DNA of 64,000 nucleotides from Piscicola geometra. Lineage: Eukaryota > Annelida > Clitellata > Hirudinida > Piscicolidae. This document shows, one piece after another, positions 1 through 16,828 of this stretch (its first letter is position 1; every line of letters starts with the position of its first letter). A program made the position numbers and the translations under genes. The notes under the pieces were generated by a model. That model saw nothing but the letters and a program-made list of their open reading frames with translations. It was not told the origin of the DNA and searched no databases. The stretch is from assembly GCA_943735955.1 (NCBI GenBank), contig OX030956.1:12084894-12148893 (forward strand), written 5' to 3'.

Positions 1-258
1 TATTGCATTTAATACTTATTTCAAGTACGGAGTATCGATGAAATAAAGATTTTCCATGTTTAGAAGTTTTCTGAAAAAACATTGTTAAAGAATCCAATCC
101 CAATAACTGTTATTCCCGTTTTTCCCGTTCCCGATTTAAAAGTTGATTCCCGTTCCCGACTTTTCCCGTCCCGAAATTAATTTTTATTCCCGTTCCCGCG
201 GGAGTCCCGCAGGTACCCGCGGGTACCCGGTCAGATCGGGTACCCGGTCCGACCTCTA
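1..258. mobile_element. Right end of a hAT element (same family as 53723-55320)
   Basis: The first 258 bases match the right-hand part of the complete element at 53723-55320 almost base for base, including the run of degenerate TTCCCG/TCCCG repeats and the terminal CCGACCTCTA. The element stops at 258 and is followed by ATGCGTAC, a candidate 8-bp target duplication whose partner would lie left of the window. Only the end is visible, so coding capacity cannot be judged. The orientation matches the copy at 53.7 kb. Confidence 0.85.
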
Positions 259-640
259 ATGCGTACAGACAAATTGATTACAGATGTGTTATTTATAAGA
301 GTCTAGATAAGATATTCTGAATAAAAAGATTTTTAATACATAAATTATACAGTGCTAAATCAACTTCTAAAACAAAGATTAAAATGATTTACAAGCGGAC
401 ATTCATAACACTAATCAATGCATAAGCTTGCTTTTTATTACCAGGAAAAAAGAATAAATTAGAGAAAGAGAATGTTAAATTATGGCGTGCAATATTGGCA
501 TGCAATCTCAACTGATTTATACGGGAGGAAGCATAAAGATGGGTCGATCGCCGGCAAGAAGAGACGACTTTTGAGCGCTTTATGCGACCGAGGAAATGCC
601 TGGTGAATGATTGAGTGGAGGTGAGACGAAGTAGTCGCAG
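259..640. other. Unannotated spacer
   Basis: No convincing exon, RNA gene or repeat was recognised between the transposon end and the simple-sequence block. Confidence 0.5.
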
Positions 641-664
641 TCTTTTTATTTAAATCTTTTTATT

Positions 665-1470
665 TTATTTATTTAGTATAGCAGTGTCGCGAGAAAGAGG
701 TGTTTGCAGAATGCCATTGTCAGTTCTTTTTGCAATTTGGAGCCTTTTGAGTGAGCGCCCCCCTTGCCACCTCTGACTTTCAGCGGAAGACATTTTCAAA
801 AAGTCATCTCCGAATTCATCGTCGTCGTTAACGTCGTCGTCGTCGTCATCATCATAATCATCCACATCATTATCGCCATCATCACCATCATCATCATCAG
901 CATCATCGCCATCACCGCCATCATCATCATCATCACCTCATCAATGGTTTCTACGATCTGCTTGAAGTGCGCTGGGTTGCCGTGTTTGCGAGTTCTCATC
1001 CGAGCCTCCCACCTGCTCTTCTGCAGCTGTGGTGGTGGTGATGGTAGTAGTAGTGGTGGTGGTGCTGCTGGTAGTAGTAGTGGTGGTGGTGGTGGTGATG
1101 GTAGTAGTAGTAGTGGTGGTGGTGGTGGTGGTGGTGATGGTAGTAGTAGTGGTGGTGGTGGTGATGGTAGTAGTGGTGGTGGTGGTGGTAGTAGTAGTGG
1201 TGGTATTGGTTGTAGTGCTGCTGGTAGTAGTAGGGATGGCTGTGGTGATAGTAGTTGTGATGGTAGTTGTTGTGGTTTTCGTTGTTATATAATAGCTTTT
1301 GTAATAGGAGAAACTTTAGAATGTGATGTACTGTAAAATTAATGGTTTATTGGGTTGTGCTTGTAGGAACAGTAATGATGATAGTAGTGGTGAAAGTAGT
1401 GGTGATGATAGTTGTGGTGAAAGTAGTGGTGATTATAGTTGTGGTGATGATAGTAGTAGGGATATTTGTT
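665..1470. repeat. Trinucleotide-rich block, possible decayed exon
   Basis: The block contains imperfect GAT/ATC runs (about 825-945) and GGT/GTA runs (about 1029-1250 and 1375-1460). Read on the minus strand, 665-900 gives a poly-Asp segment followed by a more complex tail (FLKMSSAESQRWQGG) ending in a stop at 665. The style resembles the poly-Asp and poly-Gly segments in the RhoGAP gene at 45.7-48.8 kb, so this could be a terminal exon of an unseen gene, but no family was recognised. Long ORFs in other frames here are by-products of the repeats. Confidence 0.4.
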
Positions 1471-1600
1471 GCGAAATCCTTTGAAAGTATTATCAAAGAA
1501 GGATTGATAGGCGTCGCACGGCTGGAGTCTTGCGACTTTGCAGGCCGCCAAGGAGGTAATTATTTAAGCGTATATTGCTCTCTGAAAGATCTATTCTGCA

Positions 1601-3631
1601 GCTAGGATATCATTAAGATTATTAAATTACATTAAGAGCTTAAAAAGTATGGAGATAAATATTATATAATGTTATTTTACTCAATGTTAATTTGATTATT
1701 CAGAAATATAAAGAAATTTATATTGAACTATTAAAAAATAAAATTGAATTAACACAAAATTATTTATTTTTCGAAATAATTGCGTTAAAAATAGTTCAGA
1801 AAGTTCAAAATATCCTTTTGAAACTTCGTGAAAGCTATTTTGCGATTAATGCACTTCTTTTGGAGACTTTTCAAGACTTCTTTTCTTGCCATTTGTAAAC
1901 AAATTTAAAATATAAATTACCGAGTATTTAAAATAAAGAGAAAAAACTTTCTTTACTTTTAAGCCTCTTAACAGTATTGAAGCTAATGCTTAAAGTATAG
2001 TCTCAACATAAAAATAAAATGAGATTCGATTTAGCGACCATAAAAGTGTTTGTAACTCTTCGGATTCAAAAGGCAACATTCTTTCTAATTTCAGTTTAAA
2101 TTGAAAAATATCTAAGAAATGTTTAAAACTCTATAGAAAAGATATTAACAACTCTCTACAGAGCTCTGAGAGGTCGTCTTATGACACTAAACTGCATGGA
2201 TTCGTGGAATATGGATAAAATGCAGATTTAAAATGGGAAAAACGCTAAAATTTACTTTTAAAATTTCTGAAAAGATTTTGAGATATAAAAATGGTTGAAG
2301 GGTTGTTTTATGTGGAACTGTGAAGGGTCCGTGGGAACGAAGTTTTGACAGGTCTGAGACGATTCGATCGCTGGAATCGATGGGAATTCGAAATGGGTGC
2401 AGGATTGACTTGAATTGATACTGAACTCACAGTGATAGACAGAAGGATTTTTAAAGTTTCAAGAATAAATAATCGAATTGTTTTAAAATATTTTTGCGTA
2501 AATATTTATAAACAGAGATGGATTTAGATTTTTTTTTGGGTGCAAGCATGTGTGTGTTATGGAAACTTGAGTGACTAAGGTAAAGTTTATTTTATAAACG
2601 ATGCTTCCAAAGTTATTTAAGTATGTGTAAGTGTGCTCAATAAGCCCTGCTTATATATGTTGTCAGTTAGAGATCTGATGATGCTATCTACAGCAACCAC
2701 TGGATTCAAAAACCCTTAAACTCTTAACAACAACAACCAATACCATCTCAACTACTACTACCTCAGCTATCTGAATGCAAAACTGATGTTGAAACATTCG
2801 ACAGATTACCCTAACAGGTGAAAACATTTGTTTCTTGAAAAATTAAAAAATATGGATCTATAATTTATTTTGGCGTCCAGAAAACAAACGTTCGCACGAA
2901 ATACGATGCTTCATTTTCTGAAAAAATGAGAAAAAAACAATAGAATAAAGTAAATAAAAAACTTAATTTTGAAACGTTTTACGAAAAAATGTCTGAAATA
3001 TAAAAGCAAACAGTATAAAAAGCTTTTAGGGGAAATGATGAGTCGAATGCAAGAGAGGTGTTAGATTTTTATGCCCCTGCTAATACCTCTGTGGTCTGGT
3101 GCCTCTATCGCTAAGAAGCATCGCTGAAGTAAATTGCCATGCAGAATAAAGTATTGAGAGATAAAATAAATGAAGATGGTTTAAAGATATGCATAAAAAT
3201 CTCAAAAATGTGTTTTTAAACAATAAACAATGATTAAAAATATAAAAATAAACGATTCGATAATTAAAAATTAAATGCGTGTAGAAAGATTGGGAGAAAG
3301 TTTATTTCGTGAAAAGATTCAAAGAAAAAGGCTGCAAGGAGGGATGGCACTTTCTTGTAGGCGATGTTTCTCCTGCATAATGTTACAAGGAAATGCATGC
3401 TAGAGCGATGACAGACATTGAGGTAGTTGTATTATATGTGTTTCTGCGTGTGTACCCTTTTATGTGTTTAGGGGTATGTGTATGAATATGTGTGTTTTTG
3501 CGTGTACATATGTGTGTTCACTTGTACTTGTGTGTACTTGTGAATGCATTAGTACATATAAAATTGACATCACAGAGGTTTTTGGGGGATAATGGCAGAA
3601 TATTGAGTGGTCGATTGAGTTTGAGTAGACC
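1601..3631. other. AT-rich spacer, no gene seen
   Basis: About 2 kb of AT-rich sequence with short ORFs only. A TG-rich patch lies at 3430-3540. I looked here for the missing downstream exons of the Serinc fragment at 3632-4290 and found none. Confidence 0.5.
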
Positions 3632-4290
3632 TTAAGAGACATTAAAATGCATCTGCAAGTTATTGGCGTTAGGAAGGCCTATTGTGAGAATGAAGAGTAA
3701 GAAGTGGAAAAGCACCAAAACAAACACACCCCTGTTTACCGCTAAGTAACCAGTCAACTTCTCACAATCAGCGCCCGCGTTTATAATTCCACAGAAACGA
3801 TTTGGAATGCTGACCTGCAAGGATGGAGTGTGTAATGTTTAAAATAAGTAAAACCGTCACTTAGAAACGGAATAAGTAACTATTTTCAAACAAATTATTG
3901 GATCTATGAATAGTTTCTTGAGCATTTTAAAATAAAATATGATAACATATTTCAATTTCAATTTAGTGACTTTTATATGACTTGATAAAAACAATCGTCG
4001 TGAAGAACATTGTCTAGAAGGAAATCCTCAAACTCGGGCATGAAGATTATGAAGTAGAACATCACTGCGATGAGCAGGAGGAGGCTGTACATGAGTTTCG
4101 CCGAGGTGGACTGCTTGATGGGCGGCAGTTTCGAGCAGCACAAACTGCAGCTGTCCCTCGCGAAAAGACAACGAATCTACCAAGTGTTTGAGAAATAGTT
4201 TTGATTAAATTTTGATTATCATTATTAATATAATTTAAAAGATTAAATTTCGTTTATCTTACTTACTTGCGTTAGGCAGACTGAAGGCAT
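3632..4290 (-). pseudogene. Serinc-like 5' fragment (copy D)
   Basis: This is the N-terminal part of a serine incorporator. Exon 1 (4267-4290) reads MPSVCLTQ. Exon 2 (4009-4176) holds the Cys-rich start (RDSCSLCC) and the first membrane segment, and has the same 168-nt length as exon 2 of copies A and C. Exon 3 (from 3815) holds the CEKLTGYLAVNRGVF motif and the next membrane helix, then runs to a stop at 3632. The donor of exon 2 (GTTCTT) is weak, and the end of exon 3 has lost the AATGG/GT donor shared by the other copies. No exons 4-12 were found downstream, so this is most likely a truncated relic of the tandem array. If expressed, it would make only two membrane spans of the usual ten or so. 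Confidence 0.75.
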
Positions 4291-5181
4291 AGTCTTGTTT
4301 TAGACTAGAATGTTTGAACCGTAAAACTTCAATACCTTCCAATAATAATAATAATAATGAAGGTGAATTTAAAAACATTAAAGTTCATCAAAGCAATAAA
4401 GACATAAAGTAAACTATGACATTTAATTCAAGTAAAAGTGAAATTTTATGTTTTAAAACCTCTTATATATATATCTTGAAAACTAATAAATTTATGTGAA
4501 AATATTATTTCAAAATGATTTTTTCATCGTCTCTCACCTATTTGGTGGATGCCATGCTTATCATTTGTATTTAAACGATTCAAATACATTGAACGGTAGC
4601 CAGGAAATGTACCTTTAATTTGTAAATTTTTGCTTTTACTACCTCAAATCTGTGAATAATTGTTGGTTTGAAACACCATAAAAATTTAGCGACAATGAAG
4701 CGATTATTATATTTGGGCGTCCGCTACCTTAACTCTACTGTTTGAGACCCTCAGAAGGCGCTACAAGTAATAGTGTTCACAAAGACTCATTTGAAATCTT
4801 CTAATTTTCTTTTCTGTTTCATCCTCATCGTCTTTCTCTTGACAACTTTCTTCATCTTTTCACCATTTTATCCTCGACTATTAATAGAATATTTATAGAT
4901 TAACGTTTCTATAAATGAATAAATGCGATCAAATAAAATATAAAATTGCCTTAAAATCCTTATGACTTATAAGCCTTAAAAAACAAAATTTTAAAAATTA
5001 CATTAATTTTTAACGAGCTTATTTAGTTTCGAGGTAGCGTTTGTGATTTTGAAGTAGGTGTCAATTTATCTTCAAGGAAAAAAGAACACACTGAATACTT
5101 CAATGGGGTGACCAGCGTCAATGGATTATCCATTAATTATAAATAGGCTAATTAAAAAGCGTGAGGAGCGAAAGATTATTT
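4291..5181. other. Spacer between Serinc copies D and A
   Basis: AT-rich sequence between the start of copy D and the stop of copy A. No exon, RNA gene or repeat family was recognised. Confidence 0.5.
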
Positions 5182-9315
<4,134 letters not shown>

Positions 9316-10959
9316 CTTTTTTGAAATTTCAATGGAAGGCTGAGTTTAAATGCAGGAAGATATTGAATAAATGATTCTTTCTAAGGAATAAGAAAAGTAG
9401 TGAATTTTTACAATTGAAAATTGATCAAAAATTGAAAAGTCAACATAAATAAAAGTAAGCTATGACATTTATTTATTAGCAAAAGTGAAATTTAAGTTAC
9501 TTTTTTAATACGATTTTTAAAGGATCTTATGGAAGTATCTAGCAATAGACCAGGGGCGGCGATCTGCGGAAAATCTTGGGGGGGTCCTCCCCAAGGTTGG
9601 AATCAAAGAACCGGTATCGGCCAATACAGTATCAGCGATACTATTTAGTATTGTTTGCTGTATTGATCATTCTTTTTGTATCAACTATGAATATTTGTAT
9701 CGCCAAACATTAAAAAAAAGCTCGATACTCAATAAAAATACTTTTCTATTGCCACTTTAAACGATTTGAAGAAAAACAATAGCGATTTTAATACCTTTTA
9801 TCATTGGTCATCTATATAAATTCAATTACAATTAAATTCATAAACTAGCCATCAACCCTATCAATATCAAAACCACCACTCTAAAAATATAACCACGTTC
9901 CACGAGTTTGAAAAAAAAAAAACTTTCTTTTAAAGTTTTTAGCGATTTTAGAAAAAAAATAATTAGGTTTTGCATTGCGTACTTAGAGATTCAATTAATG
10001 TTATTCTTATATTCTTTCATTCATTTACTTTATATGTTTTTTTTCCAATTATTTTATGAACGACTAAAGAAAACGTTCCACAAATTCTTTCATTATTTTG
10101 AAAAATCTATTTATCAGTTCTTTTTGTAAAAAAATAAATTTGCATCCATATGCCTATGTCCCAATAAAATAGTGAAATTCCTTACAATAGCGTCAAATCT
10201 AAGAATAAATGAATAATAATTAAATGTCCGGACAACCTGGTTTTTACAGTCATCATATTATAGAATTATATATAAATGTCAAGTCACTAAAAATTTGAAT
10301 ATCAATATAACATAAATATGAAGCATAACTAACTAGGTAGACCATGAATAAATCTGTATTCATTTTGTTGATGAAACTCTAACGATAAATAAACAATTTA
10401 TTTGGTTAGCCAGTCCAACAGACAGATAAATATACACTCTGGGTAAAAAAAAACATGCCGCTATATATTTGTATATAACTTTGGAAAATATAAAGCGATT
10501 TTTACTTTTTATCACTATTTGACTCAGAAATGAATAAGGAACAAGATTTAAGAAACATTTACCTTGTGAAACTGAAACAAAGATGAAAATATCGAAAAAT
10601 GTCATGTAAAAAACATGAAAGAAAGTATTAACAAATGTCAAAAAAATTGTAAAAAAATTAAAACCTTAAAAAAAATTTATTACATTTTTATGTGTTTTAC
10701 ATTACAGTCTTCGCTATTTTCTCACTTTTTTTTACTTTCACTAGGTGAAGATAATACATATTAAAGGAATCTAAATAAATTTTATAACATCTATTTTTCC
10801 ATTCATTTCTGAGTCAAATAGTTTAAAAAATTACAAATCGGTTCAAATTTGCCAAAGTTTTAAACAAATATACAATGGCCCATTTTTTATAGCCCACAGT
10901 GTATATTCAGATGACATACCCTCTCTGTCTGTTCTTCTAACCTCTCCCCACAGCTCGCT

Positions 10960-12456
10960 AACTAATTTCCAAAAAGACCCCTCCGAATGTCTGACTGACT
11001 GGCAAATTCTTCTTCTAGTCTTTTTAAATCTAGACTGTCAAGTATATCCTGATGTGCATGACAAACGGCCAGTGAATTCAAGCGAGGCTGTGTCATAGTT
11101 GCACGCAATCAAGTTTTAAAACGCCGCAAAGCAATAAATGACCTCTCTGCTGTACACGACGTTGCTGGAGGCACAAGCATCAACCGGATCAGACGTTCAA
11201 CTTGAGGAAACAGATGTCTGACTTCGGGATCATAGCTTGCATTTTTTGCGCTTATGCTAAAGTTCTGTATTCATTCTGGTCTTTAAACATAGCTAACTGT
11301 GAAAAAAGACTAGTTGCATTTAGCTAATGATACTGCTTGCAAATATCACCAGTTAGCAACATTGTATCCAGTTGCAAGTATGAACGCAAACCAGGAGAAT
11401 CTCGATTGAACCTTTCTGTGAGTTGCATGATTGCAATGTTTATGACAGCGTAATATGCTGCTCGATAATGTTCCTCTGGTTTTGTTGCTACATAAGCTGG
11501 GCCTAGCCCACAATACTTTTATGGCGGCTTTTGCACCCGAGGTACAGAAATCGGCTCAAGATCATATGCCAAAACCATACTGGTCGCTGCAACCATTCCA
11601 CTGACCTTGGCACTTGCTCACTGCAACGACTTTTTTAACTGTTCCAGAAGTGAAAACACCAAAACAACTAGCTTGAGAGCCAGTGTAGTAGTGTCCTGTT
11701 GAAAAAAAGCTTCGAGCCTTTTTAGCTGTTTCATCAGCAGTATCAATGGTAGCAAATGATTCCAAGTTCCACTTCATATTGTTCAAGCCCAGAAGACACT
11801 GCAGATACTCTAACCAGCCATCTTGTAGGACAAAGAAGTTTTATACTATACTTTTCATTCAGTGGCTCATCAGACAAGTCAGTTATAAGAGACACTAAAA
11901 CATCATTAAACTGCTTCTTGAACTTCCTTGAACGATTGTAAAAAGTACCTAACTCTTGGACAAACTGAAGTGAATTGCTCACAAAGGGATTTGCGGCAGC
12001 TGTGTGCTAGGCTACAAGATTTTCACAGTGTGCAGAACAGTGGAAAAACAATGCAAGCGGATGCTTACTGCTGATAATAGTCTGACAACCGTTAAATCGG
12101 CCGTTCATGTAAACAGCGCCGTCATAAGTCTGAGCCCTGAGATTTTCTATGGGTAGCATTATTCGGATCAGAAACTCTTTTGTTACAGCAGATAATTTTT
12201 GTCTGGTCGTGTCTGGTGGGCTGAATAAACCAATAAACTGTTCCTTAATATTAAGAGCTTCATCAAAAAAACGAATGCATATCGATTCCTGCTCTAACCC
12301 ATTGCAGTCTTGTGTGCCGTCAACCATAACACCAAACTGGCTTGATTCGGCATTAACAGTGCACACTGTGTTTCTAACGATAAAATGAACTAAAAGCATC
12401 AGCATTTTATTTTTGCAGTCATGTGATATGAAACTTGTAGTTTGATTTAACCACAA
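10960..12456 (-). pseudogene. Decayed hAT transposase, ZMYM1/DUF4371-like
   Basis: The best-preserved part (12007-12456) reads like the DUF4371/ZMYM1 type of hAT transposase: FGVMVDGTQD, then SICIRFFDEA, then LRAQTYDGAVYMNGRFNGCQ, then FFHCSAHCENLVA. A downstream piece (11743-11982) has LLCPTRWLVRVSAV, and 11050-11250 reads LMLVPPATSCTAERSF, the hAT C-terminal dimerisation motif, with an in-frame stop after it. Frames are interrupted, so no intact protein can be made. Confidence 0.8.
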
Positions 12457-12479
12457 CTTTAGTTAATGTTCGAAGCCTT

Positions 12480-13391
12480 TTGAAATTCATTAACTTTGGT
12501 TCATCTAAAAATTGAAAGGGTCGATATTAAGGTAGACCTCAGAACCCCCTATGAACAACGCCCATGCAAAATAAGCAACACAATGTGAATGATTTTTTTA
12601 TAGTATACAATTTATACAAATGTCAATCTGTCTGTTTGCATAAAGTGAACCGATATTTTCTGAAAACATCCTGAATGTCTGCTTGCGAAAATTGAAAATT
12701 CAGAAATTTAATTTTCTATAAATACAATTCATTAATTTAAATCCATAAATATAAAAAGAAGAGTAGGTGGAGGAGTATTTGAGTAAGAAAAGAATAATTT
12801 TGCTTCAGACAGCTATCACTATAACTACGCCTACCCAAAGTATATTACTGAATAAAAATTCTGTTTCATGCTATGGTTGACGATTATGCTTGTATTAATA
12901 TAAGAGTTAAGAAATTATTTTATTTGAAAAATTGAAGGGGGTCCTGGGGTCCATGTTAAGATGGACCCCAGGACCCCCTAGCATCGCTGCCCATACATAC
13001 TCACAATGTATTACTGTATTAGCATTTCTTTATCCCATGGTTGACAATTAGGCTCGTATCAAAATGAGAGTTGAGAAATGTGTATTTTTAAAAGAGTGAG
13101 GGGGTCCTTATAAAGGTGGACCCCAGGACCCCCTTAGGATTCCCGCCTACGCCATAGAGATAAAAAGAAAAGTAGATGAAGGAGTATTTAATTAAGCAAA
13201 GAATATTTTTTTAGACAGCTATCACTATAACTACACATACTCACAATCTATTACTCTATAAAAATTCATTTTTAGGCCATGATTGACGATTATGTTCATA
13301 TCAAAATTTAAAAAATTAGATAAAAAGATTGGAAAAAAGTGGGGGAGTCCACATTAAGGTGGACCCCCCCACTAAAAAATCGCCGCCCATG
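12480..13391. repeat. Tandem ~200-bp units with GGGTCC hairpins
   Basis: Three or four imperfect units share the phrases GACAGCTATCACTATAACTA and GACGATTATG, and a GC-rich palindrome of the form GGGGTCC-(N)-TTAAGGTGGACCCC (around 12940-12980, 13100-13135 and 13340-13375). They make up the right end of the hAT element and are probably subterminal repeats. Confidence 0.7.
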
Positions 13392-15743
13392 CTATAGACT
13401 ATTTATACATTTAAAAATTATTATCTAAAAAATATATTAGTTATTAAATGTCTAAATTGATAAATAAAATTAGAAAAAGTTCGTTGAAAGGGTTAAAAAT
13501 TATTTAAAACGGGCTTTTCTATAAAAAAATAGCAACTAAATGGGCAAATAGGAATAAAATAGGGCTGCAAATTTTGAAATCATAAACGGAAAGTTTCATG
13601 AATATCCACTGCTATAATGTCTGCTATGATCGCCCTCGTGATCATAATCATCGTAATCATCGTAGTCATCTTCATGGTCCTCTTCATCTTCATATTCTTC
13701 ACTTCTTTCGTGTTCGGAGTCTGATTGCCTTCTTTCAGTGGCGACAAAAGAGGGAACAAAGACAGCGACAACGAAGAGGATGAAGCCCACCCAGCAAGTC
13801 ATTATCTTCACCACAGAAGGAACCCAGCTGATGTGGAAAATAGATCCCTCGGGACTGGAAATAAATGGTTTTTTGTTTGTTTAAATTAATAAAAAGAATA
13901 TATAAAAAATTGTTTTAAACCAGAATTGAAAAGATGAAACCATAGATTTATTTTAAACACGTGAAGTTTGTTCAAAGAGATTAAATCTCCCGTGGGCAAA
14001 TATTCAGCCACTACGTAAAAAATATTTGTGCGGTTGAATATTTATGTACATGCGCATCCCTTAGCTGTTGACGGGTTATTTGAGTATAGGATTAGAATTT
14101 TTTTATTCCATTTTTAGCTTCTCAAGTATACTTCCCGTTAATTCATAACCGCAGATGACTCAAGTATTCAAGAAACTTGCTAATATTGGAAGCATGAAAA
14201 GAGTGCAGGAGACTGACTTGAACCAGTTGGTGAGCTGTAGCATGATGTAGAAAGAGGCGAGGATGAAGATGAAGTGGAAGAAGGGGTAGTTGTAGGTGAT
14301 GTGATGATGATCGTTGTACTTGACTTTCTGACCAGCTCTGCGTTTCATTTGAGTGGACACTGATGGTTGTGGTAAAAAAAGTTTAGAGAAAAAAGTCGAG
14401 TATTGGGTTATAAAGAGTTGAAAAGACTGCTCCAATTTATTTTATTTTAGTATTATTAGATATTTCTTAATATAACAATTGTTAGACAACTTTAAGATAT
14501 CTTAGAAAATTCTTAGAGAATGAAGCTTGACTCACATTTCTTTTTGCCGCAGAGAAATAATATGTAGGACTAGGGTCAAGAAATATTTGAATTATTCGTT
14601 TTTAAATGAATTTTATTAATTTGCATACAATCAACCATATTTTAAATGTTTATTCGTGTATTAACTACATTTTGTTCATAAATTATAAAGATGAAGGACA
14701 ATGATAAAAGGTTTTAAAAGCTCATGAACAAAACTTATTGTACTGATGAAATCCTTAAAAACAAAAAAGGATTGAAAAGTTATCACTCACAAGTTTTTTG
14801 TTCTTTAAGCATCGAATTCTTTGAGCACTCTCTGATATGCTTAAGCTGAAATTTTTTATATTTAGAAAAACTTTTTTTAAGTTCCAAAGCGCTTAAGGAT
14901 GTGTGTTAATCATTTGATCGACCCTAATTCATTAATTATCTTTTCCGCAATAAATTATCCTTCAATCGTCAGCAAAACTCAACAAAATTCGAAACCAATT
15001 CGAAATAAGATGCTTCAATTCCCCCAACACGAAATAAAAGCTCCAAAAACACTCCATAAGAAGCACAAACCTGCTAGAAATCACCACGAGGAACATGAAA
15101 GAGTTTGCCAGCATAGAGTAAATCACTGACCACGCCTTCAACGCTGTCAAACCCTCATCAACCGTTTTGCTAATGCTTCTCACCGTCAAATGACAAGAAG
15201 CAAGGTTTAACGTTTCATTATTGACTGTAACAAACATATCCGAGAAGGTGAAGGAAGAATTTGAGAAGTCTGTGTGTGTGTGTGTGAGGCGAGATAAAAT
15301 TAGAAAATGTCTTGAAATAAACAAAAGATCAATTTTTTTAAAATGGATATATTCTTTGAAGTGTGTACCTTTGGTGTAGGGCGATTCGCTTACGGCTTGC
15401 CACGTGAAGTACATGATGTACAAGGACACGAAAGTTGCTGCCATCGGGCCTACTGACCAGTCTGTTCGTGTCAACGAAAATTAATCGTTTTTATTCATCA
15501 TTACATATAAAAATTCTAGCTCCGATACAATGAAGATGAAAAGAAAACAAGCTAAAAAGACATTTTTTTACAACTAGTTAAGACCAAAAAAACAATAAAG
15601 AGAAGCAATGATAGAAACAATGATAGAAACTTTCTATATCTTAGGCTAATAAGTAAGTATTAATAAGTCAATGGGTAAGTAAAACTATTTAAAATAGAGT
15701 GTTCTGCAAATGTACGGAGCCTTTACATGAAATTCAAAATGTA

Positions 15744-16390
15744 TCAATCAATCAATCAATCAATCAATCACTAATGATTTGTATAGCGTCCTTTACTAAG
15801 TGAACAAAGGCGCTCTTCAAATAAATTTGTTAAATAAAACGGTTTTTAGACCATTACCAATATATGTATATATATAAATTAAAAAATATATATAAACACA
15901 CGATCAACCTCAATAATCCAACCTCACCCTCCCCACCATGACAATCACCGCCAAAAAATCACTATCACCATAAATAAAAAATTCAATCATCACCACAATA
16001 CCAACACTCATACCACAGCACAATCATTACCACATCATCCTCAAAACACAATCATCATTCTTCTCAATTTTCTGTCTTGCCACTGGTGCCGAGGCTGCGA
16101 AAGAGGGTGAAGGAGAAGTCCTTGCCAACGCTGGTACTGCTGCTGCTATGGAAAGCTTTCTCCTTTATCCTTTCTCCTTGAGCGCTTTGATTCCCTGCGG
16201 CCATCTTGGTCTGCTGCGGCCATTCTCGACAGATTCAAAATAACCAACATTTGCACTAAAAACATTCTAATTAATTAAATTTAATTTTTATTTAGACTTT
16301 AGATTCTAAAATTTTAATATATTATACCCAAAACCGTTTATTCCACAAATTTATTTGAGCGGCTGCCAAAATGGCAGCCGCTAACCAAAG
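15744..16390. repeat. ~640-bp interspersed repeat, copy 1 (SINE-like)
   Basis: One of three long copies (others at 28887-29517, inverted, and 38601-39221). One end is a run of ATCA units (on the other strand a TGAT tail) followed by ACTAATGATTTGTATAGCG. The other end is a perfect hairpin, CGGCTGCCAAAATGGCAGCC, then GCTAACCAAAG. The middle has a GC-richer block (TTGCCACTGGTGCCGAGGCT). A (TGAT)n tail suits a retroposed non-autonomous element; the hairpin end is unusual for a SINE. It lies in an intron of Serinc copy B. Confidence 0.75.
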
Positions 16391-16678
16391 AATATCAAAT
16401 GTATCCAAGAATGCTCTAAATGAATGATTTTTGAAGTTAAATGTTTAGTTTAAACTTTAAAGATTGACAGCTCACAATAATTCCCCGCTTGATGTTGCTA
16501 AAAGTGGCCTGCTCATCCAGAAGCCGAAATATCAATGGCCATTAAAAACTGATTAAAAACAACTTAAAAGTTGTAAGTATATTTTATTAAAAGTTTTTGA
16601 ATTTTATTCTGATAAAATTGTTATCCGGTATGATAAAAAACGACAAAGTCTCTAGATTAAGCGTGAGTTTTAATGTAA

Positions 16679-16749
16679 GCATCGGTGGTTTAGTGGTAGA
16701 ATGCTCGCCTGCCAGGCGGGCGGCCCGGGTTCGATTCTCTGACAATGCA
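16679..16749 (+). tRNA. tRNA-Gly(GCC) relic
   Basis: The 71-nt segment follows tRNA-Gly-GCC closely: acceptor start GCATCGG, D-arm GGTTTAGTGGTAGAA, anticodon stem-loop CTCGC-CTGCCAG-GCGGG, and B box GGTTCGATT. A T-run follows (Pol III terminator). The 3' half is damaged: the T-stem reads CCGGG against CTCTG, and two acceptor pairs are broken (ACAATGC where CCGATGC would pair). It is probably a tRNA pseudogene or the head of a tRNA-derived element in an intron of Serinc copy B. Confidence 0.6.
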
Positions 16750-16763
16750 ATTTTTTTAAATTA

Positions 16764-16828
16764 GCGGGTAGCTGAGTACGTAACGAACTGTCCTGACCAA
16801 CGGATGGTCCTCGGTTCGAGTGCAACCA
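16764..16828 (+). other. Second tRNA-like segment with A and B boxes
   Basis: Just after the tRNA-Gly relic, GTAGCTGAGTACG resembles a Pol III A box and GGTTCGAGTGC a B box at normal tRNA spacing. A clean cloverleaf is not apparent. It may be a second decayed tRNA or a tRNA-derived SINE head. Confidence 0.35.

Larger units (their letters stand above)
9551..13391 (-). mobile_element. hAT DNA transposon with ZMYM1-like transposase
   Basis: The left end reads CAGGGGCGGCGATC and the right end, reverse complemented, reads CATGGGCGGCGATT, giving short terminal inverted repeats of hAT type. The flanks are CAATAGAC (9543-9550) and CTATAGAC (13392-13399), an 8-bp target duplication with one mismatch. 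A broken transposase lies inside on the minus strand (10960-12456). The right third holds tandem hairpin repeats. The element sits between Serinc copies A and B. Confidence 0.75.

Noticed and set aside
796..1292. Poly-Met, poly-Val and poly-Ile proteins
   Set aside because: They come from reading GAT and GGT repeats in non-coding frames.
1692..1898. 68-codon ORF
   Set aside because: AT-rich, no splice context and no recognisable domain.
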